The notes under the pieces are model-generated. The model had not been told where the DNA came from. It did no database searches and worked only from the letters and a program-made list of their open reading frames with translations. From the NCBI RefSeq assembly GCF_041601295.1, contig NZ_JBFIII010000082.1, forward strand, positions 1 through 14,058: a stretch of DNA of 14,058 nucleotides, read 5' to 3'. This DNA comes from Immundisolibacter sp. (GTDB taxonomy: Bacteria; Pseudomonadota; Gammaproteobacteria; Immundisolibacterales; Immundisolibacteraceae). Below are positions 1 through 7,687 of the stretch, piece by piece. Numbering within the stretch: position 1 is the first letter of the stretch; each line of letters begins with the position of its first letter. The translations under genes were made by a program, and so were the position numbers.

Positions 1-1
1 G

Positions 2-2479
2 CTGGGCGCAGTTGACAGTGGCGGCGCGCTGACCGGTATCGGCCGCCAGCTGGCGCGCTTTCCGCTCGACCCCTCGCTCGGGCGCATGCTGATCGAGGCC
101 GGAAAGACCGGGGCGCTGCGCGAAGTGCTGATCATCACCGCGGTACTGACCCTGCCGGACCCGCGCGAACGGCCGCTCGATGCCCGCCAACACGCCGACC
201 AGGTGCACCGTCAGTTCGCCGATGCGGGTTCGGATTTTCTGACTCTGCTTTCCATTTATCGGGCCTTCGAGCAGGAGGCTCGGCACCGCTCGCAGTCCAA
301 ACTGCGCGCCTGGTGCCGCGAGCACTTCCTGTCCTACCTGCGGCTGCGCGAGTGGCGCGATGTGACCGGCCAGCTCACCGCGCTGGCCAATGGCATGGGC
401 CTGCGCGCATCCAAGCTGGATGCCGACTACGGCACAATCCACCGCGCGCTGCTGGCCGGCCTGCTCGGGCGCATCGCGCACCGTCTGGACCCAACCAGTC
501 GCGGGGGGCGGGTCAAATCTGGCCGTGAGCTGGCCGGTACGCACGGCACTACATTGCGGATCTTCCCCGGCTCAGTGCTGTCCAGAAAGCCGCCGCGCTG
601 GTTGATGGCGGCGGAACTGATCGATACCGGCCGGCTCTACGCACGCACCGTGGCGCGCATTGAGGTGCGTTGGATCGAGGCCGCTGCCTCGCACCTTGTG
701 CGCCGCGAGTACAGCGAGCCGCAATGGGACCCGGCCAGCCGACGCCCGGTGGCCTTCGAGCGCGTGACCCTGTTCGGGTTGACGCTGGTCAGCCGCCGCC
801 GCGTTGCCTACGGCCCAATCGATCCGGCGCATGCGCGTGCCATCTTCATCCGCGAGGTCATGATGGACGGCGCGCCGGGTGCCGATTGTCCCGCGCTGGA
901 GGCCAACCGACTGCTGCTGGAGGCGCTCGAAACATTGCAGGCCAAGGTCCGCCGGCCTTTGCTGGTCGACGACGAGGCGCAGTTTGCGCTGTACGACGAG
1001 CGCTTGCCGGCCAATGTCTGGGATGGACATCGCTTTGAGCACTGGCTACGCAAGCAAGTGCCGGATGTGCTGTGTCTGCGTGCTGATCAACTGCTTCTGG
1101 CACAGGACCGTACCGAAGCAATCACGCCGGAGGTCTATCCGGACCAGCTTGCCGCCGGCGGCGCGTTGCTGCCGCTGCGCTACCGCTTTGAGCCTGGCCA
1201 GGACGACGACGGCATTACCGTACGCCTGCCGCGCGCGATGCTGTCCCGGATTGACGGCGACGTATTTGATTGGTTGATCCCAGGCTGGCTACCCGAGAAA
1301 TGTACGGCCCTGATTCGCAGCCTGCCGGGGCCGCTGCGTCGCCAGTTCGTGCCCGCGCCGGACTTCGCCGCAAAGGCGCTTTTGCGCTTGAATCCCGGCG
1401 TTGGTCCGTTGCTACCGGCCCTTGCGGAAGCACTGTCCGACCTTACTGGCCGGCCATGCCCGGGCGACGCATTCTCGTCCGAGCGGATTGAACCGTATCT
1501 GTGCCTGCGTTTCGAAATTCTGGACGAGCACGGCGCGTCACTGGCCGCGGGACGCGATCTGCCGCAGCTGCGGGGACAGTTTGCAGGCGGGCCCGAGCCG
1601 ACCGTACTAGCCATCCCTCGCCATGCGCTGGAACGCGAGGGCATCATCGCCTGGGACTTTGGCGCGTTGCCGCGGCAGGTGACCCTGCCGGGCCCGGGTG
1701 GCGTCGAATTGTTGCGCTGGCCAGCGCTGGTCGATGCAGGCGATAGCTGCGCGCTGCGACTGTTCGACGACCAGGCCACCGCCAGCGCAGCACACCGCGG
1801 CGGCGTGCGGGCCTTGCTGGTACGCACCCTGGCGCGTGAACTGCCGACACCGGATACGCTCGCTGCGGCCGCGGCGCTTTATCGGCGTCTCGGCAGCCCG
1901 GCCGAGCTGCTGCACGATCTGCACCGGGCAATTATCGATAGCGTTTGGGACGACTTGGGTACACCGCGCGATAGCGGAGAATTCACAAGCTTGGCTGAAC
2001 GCTTGCATGCGCGTCTGATACCGACCGACGGTACGCTCGCGCGCGCCGTGAGCGAAGCACTGCGTACCTGGCGTGACACGGAGCGTGAGCTTGGTCACGC
2101 CACTACGCTGCCGCTGCTTGAGCTGGCGGCCGACCTGCGTGACCAGCTGGGGCATTTGATCTACGCCGGCTTCATCGTCGAAACCCCGCCGTCGTGGCTG
2201 GTCGAATTGCCCCGTTTTCTGGAGGCCGCCACGCTGCGCCTGGATCGGGCACGCCGCAACCCGGGCGCCGACCGTGGTGGTCGACAGGCGCTACAGCCGC
2301 TGTGGGAGGTGTTCTGGCAGGAGTATGTGGCTCATGTCGCGGAGCCGGCCTGGGTCGAGTTGCGCTGGCTGCTGGAGGAACTGCGCGTGGCCTTGTTCGC
2401 GCCACAGCTGCGCACGACACAGCCGATGTCTGTGGCCCGTTTCCGGAAATTGTTTCAGGCGGCGAAGGCCGGCAGGTAG
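2..2479 (+). CDS. hrpA: ATP-dependent RNA helicase HrpA, C-terminal part (5' end outside window)
   Basis: HrpA is a cytoplasmic DEAH-box RNA helicase acting on mRNA and stalled ribosomes. The frame is open from base 2, so the first ATG at 86 is internal, not the start. About 825 codons are present; full HrpA is about 1300 residues, so the DEAH ATPase core lies upstream of the window. The first codons (LTGIGRQLARFPLDPSLGRM) are the typical helicase-associated HA2 region of DEAH helicases. An OB-fold region follows, near residues 190-270 counted from base 86 (RTVARIEVRW to ARAIFIREVMM), then a long DUF3418 tail characteristic of HrpA, ending at a TAG. The gene runs convergent to the catabolic island, with a hairpin terminator directly after it. 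No frameshift or internal stop is seen. Identification is firm from the domain order; only the missing N-terminus is uncertain. Confidence 0.95.
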   Translation: MGAVDSGGALTGIGRQLARFPLDPSLGRMLIEAGKTGALREVLIITAVLTLPDPRERPLDARQHADQVHRQFADAGSDFLTLLSIYRAFEQEARHRSQSKLRAWCREHFLSYLRLREWRDVTGQLTALANGMGLRASKLDADYGTIHRALLAGLLGRIAHRLDPTSRGGRVKSGRELAGTHGTTLRIFPGSVLSRKPPRWLMAAELIDTGRLYARTVARIEVRWIEAAASHLVRREYSEPQWDPASRRPVAFERVTLFGLTLVSRRRVAYGPIDPAHARAIFIREVMMDGAPGADCPALEANRLLLEALETLQAKVRRPLLVDDEAQFALYDERLPANVWDGHRFEHWLRKQVPDVLCLRADQLLLAQDRTEAITPEVYPDQLAAGGALLPLRYRFEPGQDDDGITVRLPRAMLSRIDGDVFDWLIPGWLPEKCTALIRSLPGPLRRQFVPAPDFAAKALLRLNPGVGPLLPALAEALSDLTGRPCPGDAFSSERIEPYLCLRFEILDEHGASLAAGRDLPQLRGQFAGGPEPTVLAIPRHALEREGIIAWDFGALPRQVTLPGPGGVELLRWPALVDAGDSCALRLFDDQATASAAHRGGVRALLVRTLARELPTPDTLAAAAALYRRLGSPAELLHDLHRAIIDSVWDDLGTPRDSGEFTSLAERLHARLIPTDGTLARAVSEALRTWRDTERELGHATTLPLLELAADLRDQLGHLIYAGFIVETPPSWLVELPRFLEAATLRLDRARRNPGADRGGRQALQPLWEVFWQEYVAHVAEPAWVELRWLLEELRVALFAPQLRTTQPMSVARFRKLFQAAKAGR

Positions 2480-2496
2480 GCGTGCTTGGGCCAAAG

Positions 2497-2534
2497 AAAA
2501 CCCCATCGACGCGGGTGCGTCGACGGGTTTTTTT
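2497..2534. terminator. Bidirectional intrinsic terminator between hrpA and the island
   Basis: A hairpin has arms tcgacgc (2506-2512) and gcgtcga (2517-2523) around the loop gggt. One mismatch extends the stem through CCC (2502-2504) and GGG (2525-2527). An A-run precedes it (2497-2500) and seven T follow it (2528-2534), so it can end transcription from hrpA (+) and, read in reverse, from the convergent hydrolase gene (-). The position 18 bases after the hrpA stop and 18 before the hydrolase stop supports this. Confidence 0.85.
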
Positions 2535-2551
2535 GATTGGGTCGTTGGGTC

Positions 2552-3169
2552 TTATTTCTGGATGGCAGCGATGAACTCGTCAGCCTTGCACAGATCCGTC
2601 AGGTAGGTCAGGGAAGTCTGGATGGCGGCGTCGTGCGCTTCCTTGCTACCGGCGCACACGCAGTCCTCGATGACGATGCAGTTATAGCCTTTGTCCACCG
2701 CGCTCCAGGTGGTGCCTTCCACCACGAAGGTGGTGGCCACGCCGATCATGGCGATGTCGGTGATGCCATGTTTCTTGAGGATTTCGTCCAGATTGGAGCC
2801 AACGAAGGCACTGATCATGGACTTTTTGACGATCTCGTCACCCGGCTTGGGCGCCACTTCTTCATGAATCTTTGCCCCCCAGGTACCCGGCTGCAGGGTT
2901 GGGCCGCCAGCACCGAGCATTCGGAAAAAAGCACCGCGGCTGGGCATTGGGGCAGCATCCGGCCCGAACTCCACGATGATGTGGATCACTTTCATCCCGG
3001 CCTGGCGCGCGGCGTCCAGCAGCTTGGCGCTGCGCGGCAAAATGCCGGTCTCCTGCACCATCTTGGCGAAGCCGGCGGCCTGCGCCAGCGCGGCGTCGGG
3101 ATGGATGATGTCGTTCTGGAAGTCCATGGACAGCACGGCTGTCTTCTTGACGTCGATTTCGATGGTCAT
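2552..3169 (-). CDS. Isochorismatase-family (cysteine hydrolase fold) protein lacking the nucleophilic Cys
   Basis: This is a 205-residue protein with the isochorismatase-like alpha/beta fold, full length for the family. Most members are Cys-Asp-Lys hydrolases of amides such as nicotinamide or N-carbamoyl compounds; a few, such as the isochorismatases EntB and PhzD, cleave a vinyl ether without using a Cys. The Asp is visible as D16 (MDFQND) and the Lys as K116 (before SAF, residues 120-122). The motif after strand 4, usually G-V-x-T-x-x-C-V, reads GVATTFVV at 143-150, with Val149 (codon GTG) at the Cys position. Either the protein uses non-cysteine chemistry or it is not a hydrolase. It is the last gene of the Rieske operon, 68 bases after the 109-residue ORF. 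Its ribosome site (ggagc, about 10 bases before ATG) lies in a small inverted repeat AAAGC-GGA-GCTTT (3175-3187). The substrate is unknown; a role in processing a ring-cleavage or conjugate intermediate is inference. Confidence 0.88.
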   Translation of the reverse strand: MTIEIDVKKTAVLSMDFQNDIIHPDAALAQAAGFAKMVQETGILPRSAKLLDAARQAGMKVIHIIVEFGPDAAPMPSRGAFFRMLGAGGPTLQPGTWGAKIHEEVAPKPGDEIVKKSMISAFVGSNLDEILKKHGITDIAMIGVATTFVVEGTTWSAVDKGYNCIVIEDCVCAGSKEAHDAAIQTSLTYLTDLCKADEFIAAIQK

Positions 3170-3237
3170 TTGGTAAAGCTCCGCTTTGGATCGGGTTTCA
3201 AGGAAAGGGTGCCCACGTCGGGGGGCGGCAGGCTTGT

Positions 3238-3567
3238 TTAGAAATGTACCTCGAACCGGCTCGGCTCGAAGCCATCCGGTACGGTCGGCGAGTGCAGCAG
3301 TTCCACCGATGGGGACACCTCCACGAATACCAGTGCCAGCAGCATGAGGTTGGCCTCGGCGGGCGGCAGATCGTTGATCGGAAACTGGTCCAGATACGCG
3401 ATCATGGGCTCGATACGCGGCAGCAGGGCGTCATACACGCGCTGGATCTCGGGTAATGGAGTGGCGATCCGTTTGCCGTGGCGCCCACGCTCGGTCGGCA
3501 ACGCCCAATCCCCCAACCAGGCCAGGTCCCGATAGCCCTCGGGCAAGGCGAACGAGGTGTCGCTCAT
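3238..3567 (-). CDS. Unrecognised 109-residue protein coupled to the Rieske oxygenase
   Basis: I do not recognise a family. The start chosen is the ATG at 3567 (MSDTSFALPEGYRDL), because it overlaps the stop of the upstream Rieske gene as ATGA, a sign of translational coupling. An in-frame ATG five codons earlier (3582) is possible but lies within the Rieske gene. The protein is soluble and acidic, with no signal peptide, membrane segment, Cys cluster or cofactor motif. It has an aromatic N-terminal part (LAWLGDWALPTERGR), a middle helix-like stretch (PEIQRVYDALLPRIEPMIAYL, about 43-63) and a hydrophobic stretch (EANLMLLALVFVEVSPSVEL, about 75-94). It is shorter than, and lacks the usual features of, a dioxygenase beta subunit (about 160-180 residues, NTF2-like). 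Position and coupling suggest an accessory or small subunit of the adjacent oxygenase; that is inference. Confidence 0.75.
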   Translation of the reverse strand: MSDTSFALPEGYRDLAWLGDWALPTERGRHGKRIATPLPEIQRVYDALLPRIEPMIAYLDQFPINDLPPAEANLMLLALVFVEVSPSVELLHSPTVPDGFEPSRFEVHF

Positions 3568-4763
3568 GGCCGGTTCACCCATTCCTGAACGGTGTGCAGC
3601 TGGTGCCGGACGGCGATTTCCATCTCGCTGAGCGGCAGGTGCTTGAGCACGCCCGAGCCCATCGCCTTCTGCGCGAACTCAAGCGTGCTCAGATCCTCAT
3701 ACAGGATGTCGCGCAGCAGCACCTTGGTGTGCTCCTGGGCGAATTTCTGGCCGGCGCTTTCGGCGTCGAGCTGGTAGATATTCATCTCCCAGGTGGACTC
3801 GTCCACCGATACCGGCCAGAAGTTGTAGGTGAAATACCAGCCGGGTCCGACGTCGATAAAGAAGTTCGGAAAGAACACGTTGATGTCGAACCACCAGTTG
3901 GGGCTGTTGTCCGGGTTCAGGCCGGGCAGGTCCACCATGTCGCCGGGTGCGAAGCTCATGCCGTACTTCCAGGCCAGTGTTTCCGACGGCGTGGGCGTGT
4001 GGGCCGGGTTCACCCATACGGAACCCGAATGATGCGGGCCGTAAATGCGGGCGGAACTGAGCAGGCCGTAGGGATTTTCCTGGCCGGCGCAGGCGTCCGG
4101 CACCGTGTGCCGGTGCACCATCATCACGTGATATGCCTCGTGGAAGGCGTCGATGAAAGTCTTCCAGTTGGCCTTGACCCGTGCGCTGTAGCGGGCGATG
4201 TGGTTGAAGCGGGCGAACGGATACTCGTCCAGCTGCGTGGCCATGTCGCCCAGGAACTCGCGCAGCCCCATCTTTGGTTCTGGTTCCCAGTGCACGAATA
4301 CGAACCCGTTCCAGGTGTCCGTGGCCAGCGGCCGCAAACCGTAGTCGGCGCGGTCCAGGTTGGGGAAGTATTCCTCGCCGGGCATGCCCTTGAGGCGGCC
4401 TTCGAGGTCATAGGTCCAGCCGTGGAAATTGCAGATAAAGCCCTTCGCATGGCCCTTGTCGCAGATGGCGACCGCCATGCCGCGATGCGTGCATACGTTG
4501 TGGAACCCGCGCACCACGCCATCATCGCCGCGCACCAGCAGCACCGCGGTCTTGAGCACCTCGATCTCGCGAACGACATAGTCGCCCGGGTTCGGCAGTT
4601 CCTCCCCGCGTGCCACTTCCAGCCAGGCCCGGCGAAAGATCTTCTCCCGCTCCTTTTCGAAAAACTCAGCCGAGATGTACGGCTCGATCGGCAACGGAGC
4701 GGTACCCATGTCGGGCATCTGCGTCGTGATCTTGGTATGAAATCGTTCTTCCGGCTTGGTCAT
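3564..4763 (-). CDS. Rieske non-heme iron oxygenase, alpha (catalytic) subunit, with Glu at the bridging position
   Basis: This 399-residue protein is an aromatic ring-hydroxylating-type oxygenase large subunit, which uses O2 and electrons from a ferredoxin/reductase to hydroxylate or demethylate its substrate. The Rieske [2Fe-2S] ligands are C91, H93, C111 and H114 (CTHRG and CNFHGW). The mononuclear iron site is in the stretch NWKTFIDAFHEAYHVMMVH, with H212 and H217; D357 (EDLSTLE) is the likely third ligand. The Asp that usually bridges the Rieske cluster to the iron of the next subunit (D-x2-H) is Glu209, as in glycine-betaine and carnitine-type oxygenases. The start ATG follows an aggaga ribosome site by about 11 bases. 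It is the first gene of a three-gene minus-strand operon, divergent from the GST gene. No classical beta subunit, ferredoxin or reductase follows. The substrate is unknown; an aromatic or polycyclic compound is inferred from the neighbours. Confidence 0.93.
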   Translation of the reverse strand: MTKPEERFHTKITTQMPDMGTAPLPIEPYISAEFFEKEREKIFRRAWLEVARGEELPNPGDYVVREIEVLKTAVLLVRGDDGVVRGFHNVCTHRGMAVAICDKGHAKGFICNFHGWTYDLEGRLKGMPGEEYFPNLDRADYGLRPLATDTWNGFVFVHWEPEPKMGLREFLGDMATQLDEYPFARFNHIARYSARVKANWKTFIDAFHEAYHVMMVHRHTVPDACAGQENPYGLLSSARIYGPHHSGSVWVNPAHTPTPSETLAWKYGMSFAPGDMVDLPGLNPDNSPNWWFDINVFFPNFFIDVGPGWYFTYNFWPVSVDESTWEMNIYQLDAESAGQKFAQEHTKVLLRDILYEDLSTLEFAQKAMGSGVLKHLPLSEMEIAVRHQLHTVQEWVNRP

Positions 4764-4951
4764 GGGTCGTTGTCTCCTGAACCGCCTGGTTCGTCATTAC
4801 CGGGTCGCCAGCATGCAGTGCGCACCCGCCACCTGCGAGTGGGCCATAGTAAGCCAGTTACCGATCGCTTGGTCCACTGCCGGTTGCCGCCGCCGGGTCT
4901 GACCCGTTAACGTGCCGAGCCTGATCGACACTCACGAACGGAGACCGAAGT
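4764..4951. promoter_or_regulatory. Divergent promoter region between the Rieske operon and the GST gene
   Basis: These 188 bases separate two divergent starts, so both promoters must lie here. Short dyads are visible: gaacc-gcct-ggttc (4779-4792) close to the Rieske start, and cgggt-ctg-acccg (4894-4906), running into the palindrome gttaac (4906-4911), on the GST side. They are candidate operators only; no convincing -35/-10 pair could be assigned. A ggaga ribosome site lies about 8 bases before the GST start. Confidence 0.4.
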
Positions 4952-5578
4952 ATGGAACTCCACTGGCATCCCATGTCCGGCAACAGTCGCAAGGCCTTGA
5001 TGGCGTTGGAGGAGGTCGGCGCCGATTACACGCTGCATCAGGTGGATATTCTGCACGGCGCGCAGCACACGCCTGAATATCGGCGCCTGAACCCGAACGC
5101 GCTGGTGCCCACGCTGGTGGACGGACCCATGGTGCTGTGGGAGTCATCGGCCATCGTGTATTACCTGGCGGAGGTCTGTCCCGAAGCGCGGCTGTTCGCC
5201 AGCGACCCGGCGCAGCGCGCCAGCACCGTGCGCTGGCTGGTCTGGCAACCGGTGACCATCATGCCGTGCATCCGTCGCCTGCGGGAGCAGACCGTGATGC
5301 TGCGCCCTGGGCAAACGGCGGACGCGGATGCCCTGACGCGCGCCAAGCAGGACTTGATCGCGGGCTTGCGCCTGGTGGGCGATGCGCTTGGCTCACAGGC
5401 CTATCTGTGCGGGCAGTTCGGAGTAGCGGACATCGTGATGCTGCCGCACATGTGGTATGCGATCAATGAGATGAAGCTCGAATTGCCACCGCAGCTGACC
5501 GATTACGTGGCACGGCTGGCAGAACGTCCGAGTTGGCGTACTGTGCTGGCCCGCGCGGGCACGCCAGCGGTCGCCTGA
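4952..5578 (+). CDS. Glutathione S-transferase family protein
   Basis: This 208-residue protein has the normal length for a cytosolic GST. The N-terminal thioredoxin-like domain (1-80) shows the start strand and turn HPMSGNSRKA (6-15), with S9 or S12 as the likely thiol-activating residue. The cis-Pro motif LVPTLVDG is at 51-58 (P53), and the glutathione gamma-glutamyl-binding ESSAI is at 64-68. The C-terminal helical domain contains the conserved folding motif FGVADIVMLPH near 155-165. A ggagac ribosome site lies about 8 bases upstream of the ATG. GSTs are common in gene clusters for degradation of polycyclic aromatics, where they conjugate epoxides, isomerise ring-cleavage products or remove halogens; which of these applies is not visible. 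It is transcribed alone, divergent from the Rieske operon and convergent with the acyl-CoA ligase. The family call is firm; the specific class is not assigned. Confidence 0.92.
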   Translation: MELHWHPMSGNSRKALMALEEVGADYTLHQVDILHGAQHTPEYRRLNPNALVPTLVDGPMVLWESSAIVYYLAEVCPEARLFASDPAQRASTVRWLVWQPVTIMPCIRRLREQTVMLRPGQTADADALTRAKQDLIAGLRLVGDALGSQAYLCGQFGVADIVMLPHMWYAINEMKLELPPQLTDYVARLAERPSWRTVLARAGTPAVA

Positions 5579-5638
5579 CCGTTTGCCGTTTGCCGCTGGC
5601 CATGACACTGGTCTCGGCGGCGTCGACGACGGTGGTGG

Positions 5639-7213
5639 CTAATCCTGCGGTGGGTCCCAGGGCAGGCGCCGCGGATCGGTCTTGTACCAGCCCTGGATGT
5701 CCTTTTTGAGTACCTTTCCGGTCAGGCCCTTGGGCAAGTCCTCGACGACTTCGATGTGCTTGGGCAGTTCGTACTTGGCCAGCCGTGGCCGGCAGAACTC
5801 CAATAATTCAGCGGCGCTGGCGTTGGCGCCTTGCTTCAGGCTGACGGTGGCCACCACCGCCTCGCCCCACTCCGGGTGCGCAGCGCCGACCACCGCCACT
5901 TCGCGCACCGCCGGGTGCTCGGCCAACGCGGTTTCCACCACGCTTGGGTAGATGTTGGCGGCACCCGAGATGATCAGAAAATTCTTGCGGTCGGTCAGGT
6001 ACAGGTAACCCTGGGCATCCAGCCGACCCAGATCGTGCGTCTTGAGCCAGCCATCCACCAGCGCCTGCGCGGTCAACTCGGGCAGGTTCAGGTAGCCGCG
6101 CATGTTGGTGCTGGACCGTATCCACACCTCGCCGACCTCGCCCGCCGGCAACGGCTGGCCACGGTCGTCGCGAATGGACAGTTCCATATGCACGCCACCG
6201 CGGCCGCAGGAGGTGAGCAAGTCGGGACGGTCGGCCAGGCCGCGCAGGTGATCGTCGTGGTGCAGGAAGCTCACCCAGCCGCCAGTGGTCTCGGTGATGC
6301 CATATAACTGCATCATCTCGCAGCCGAACGTTTCGAGCGTGCGGCGGATCAGCGCCGGGCGCGCCGGCGAGGAACCATAGGTGACCAGTCGCAGCGAGGA
6401 CAGGTCGTAATCGCCGCGGTCGAACTCGTCCAGCAGGCGCTGCATCATCAGCGGCACGATGATGGTGGAGGTCACCCGATAGCGGCCCACAAACTCCAGG
6501 AACCGCACCGTCTCGAAGTCGCCGCTGGGCAGCACCACGGTCATGCCGTTCATGAGGTTCATCGAGCCGAGCACGAAGGTGATCCAGCCGGACGCCGTGG
6601 GTGGAAACCACACGTCCTCATACCGCAGGCCGATGGCCAGTACCGTGTACACCATGGAATCGCGCATCGCGCCCTGAGTCAGCATCACGCCCTTGGGCAG
6701 CCCCGTCGTGCCCGACGTGTAGCTGAGCGCAATCAGGTCATCGTCGGCCAGGTCAGTTGGTTGCGGCGCGCCAGTCGCCGCGTTGATCAGCGTCTCGTAG
6801 TCGTATTCCAGCCCATGCTCGCCGCCGTAGCCGATCAGAATTCTGCCGTCGGCGCGGATGTCGGCCAGGATGTCGGCCAGCAGCGGCACGCAGTTGGCCT
6901 GTACCAGGATCACCCGCGCATTGCTGTCGCGAATGACATGCATCATCTCGCGCGGCGCATAGCGCCAGTTGATGCCGCAGCGCAGCAGGCCGGTCTTGTA
7001 GCACGCGTACAGGTGCTCGTAGACCTCCAGGTGCTCGTGGCTCAGGATGGCCGCCACATCGCCCTGCTTCAGTCCCAGGTTCTGCACAGCGGTGGCCAGG
7101 CGGTCCGAGCGGGTGTGAATCTGCTGCCAGCTCAGTGCCCGGTCGCCGTCGTGATAGGCGATTTTGTCCGGGTAGTGCGCCGCGCAGCGGGCAATGTAGT
7201 CACGTGGCAGCAT
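5639..7213 (-). CDS. AMP-forming acyl-CoA synthetase / CoA ligase (ANL superfamily)
   Basis: This 524-residue enzyme activates a carboxylic acid with ATP to an acyl-AMP and then a CoA thioester. The phosphate-binding motif SYTSGTTGLPKG is at 164-175, YGITETTG at 304-311, the C-domain hinge region YLTDRKNFLIISGAANIYP at about 404-422, and the acyl-adenylation lysine in GLTGKVLKK (K500). The usual TGD motif reads T-H-D (392-394, THDLGR), a mild departure. It is the last gene of a three-gene minus-strand operon after the thiolase-like and DUF35 genes, with an aaggaga ribosome site about 9 bases before the ATG; the gap to the DUF35 stop is 44 bases. The grouping suggests it charges the acid that the thiolase-fold enzyme later cleaves. 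The substrate could be a steroid side-chain acid, an aryl-alkanoate or an aromatic acid; sequence alone does not decide. Confidence 0.93.
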   Translation of the reverse strand: MLPRDYIARCAAHYPDKIAYHDGDRALSWQQIHTRSDRLATAVQNLGLKQGDVAAILSHEHLEVYEHLYACYKTGLLRCGINWRYAPREMMHVIRDSNARVILVQANCVPLLADILADIRADGRILIGYGGEHGLEYDYETLINAATGAPQPTDLADDDLIALSYTSGTTGLPKGVMLTQGAMRDSMVYTVLAIGLRYEDVWFPPTASGWITFVLGSMNLMNGMTVVLPSGDFETVRFLEFVGRYRVTSTIIVPLMMQRLLDEFDRGDYDLSSLRLVTYGSSPARPALIRRTLETFGCEMMQLYGITETTGGWVSFLHHDDHLRGLADRPDLLTSCGRGGVHMELSIRDDRGQPLPAGEVGEVWIRSSTNMRGYLNLPELTAQALVDGWLKTHDLGRLDAQGYLYLTDRKNFLIISGAANIYPSVVETALAEHPAVREVAVVGAAHPEWGEAVVATVSLKQGANASAAELLEFCRPRLAKYELPKHIEVVEDLPKGLTGKVLKKDIQGWYKTDPRRLPWDPPQD

Positions 7214-7257
7214 GGCCGCCGTCTCCTTGTTGCGGATCTGGTGGGGTCAGAACGCGA

Positions 7258-7677
7258 TCAGGCGGGCTTGAACTTCAGCAGCGGCAAGCCCTCGCCGACG
7301 GACTCGAAGGTGGCCTGCACCGGGCTGCCAATGGTCAGGTCGGCATTGGCAACCCCGACCACATTGGCCAGCAGGCGTGGGCCTTCTTCGAGTTCGATCA
7401 GGCACACGTTATACGGGACCATGGCCTCGAAGGCCGGGTCGAAGGTGCGATGCATGACCACATAGCTGTAAATCTCGCCGCGGCCACTGGCCTGTCGCCA
7501 TTGGACCCCGGTCGAGCCGCAGTTCTCGCACAGGAAGGCCCCCGGCGCCAACCAGGTCGCGCAGTCCGGGCAGTGCTGCACCAGCACCTTGCCCTCGGCC
7601 ATGGCGTCGAAATGTGGACGGTTCAGTTCGTTCAGGACCGGCATCGGCCAGCCCTGGATGCGCGTGATGTCGTACAT
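7258..7677 (-). CDS. Zn-ribbon/OB-fold DUF35 protein, partner of the thiolase-fold enzyme
   Basis: This is a 139-residue protein of the DUF35 family (rubredoxin-like zinc ribbon plus OB fold). The zinc-binding cysteines are C36 and C39 (CPDC) and C50 and C53 (CENC). The OB-fold half begins near GRGEIYSYVVMHR (about 70) and contains the family-typical PYNVCLIELEEGPRLLANV stretch. DUF35 proteins form complexes with atypical thiolases or SCP2/Ltp2-type aldolases, for example the DUF35 domain of ChsH2 with Ltp2 in steroid side-chain removal, or BbsA with the thiolase BbsB in toluene degradation. They are needed for stability or for a channel between active sites. The gene starts 10 bases after the thiolase-like gene, whose TAA stop is part of this gene's taaggag ribosome site, so the two are tightly co-expressed. 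Family and partner assignment are strong; the reaction is inferred. Confidence 0.93.
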   Translation of the reverse strand: MYDITRIQGWPMPVLNELNRPHFDAMAEGKVLVQHCPDCATWLAPGAFLCENCGSTGVQWRQASGRGEIYSYVVMHRTFDPAFEAMVPYNVCLIELEEGPRLLANVVGVANADLTIGSPVQATFESVGEGLPLLKFKPA

Positions 7678-7687
7678 GGCGGGCTCC

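Noticed and set aside
3456..4910. A 484-codon plus-strand open frame opposite the Rieske oxygenase gene
   Set aside because: It is the antisense shadow of a gene with clear Rieske and iron-site motifs in GC-rich DNA; its translation shows no domain pattern.
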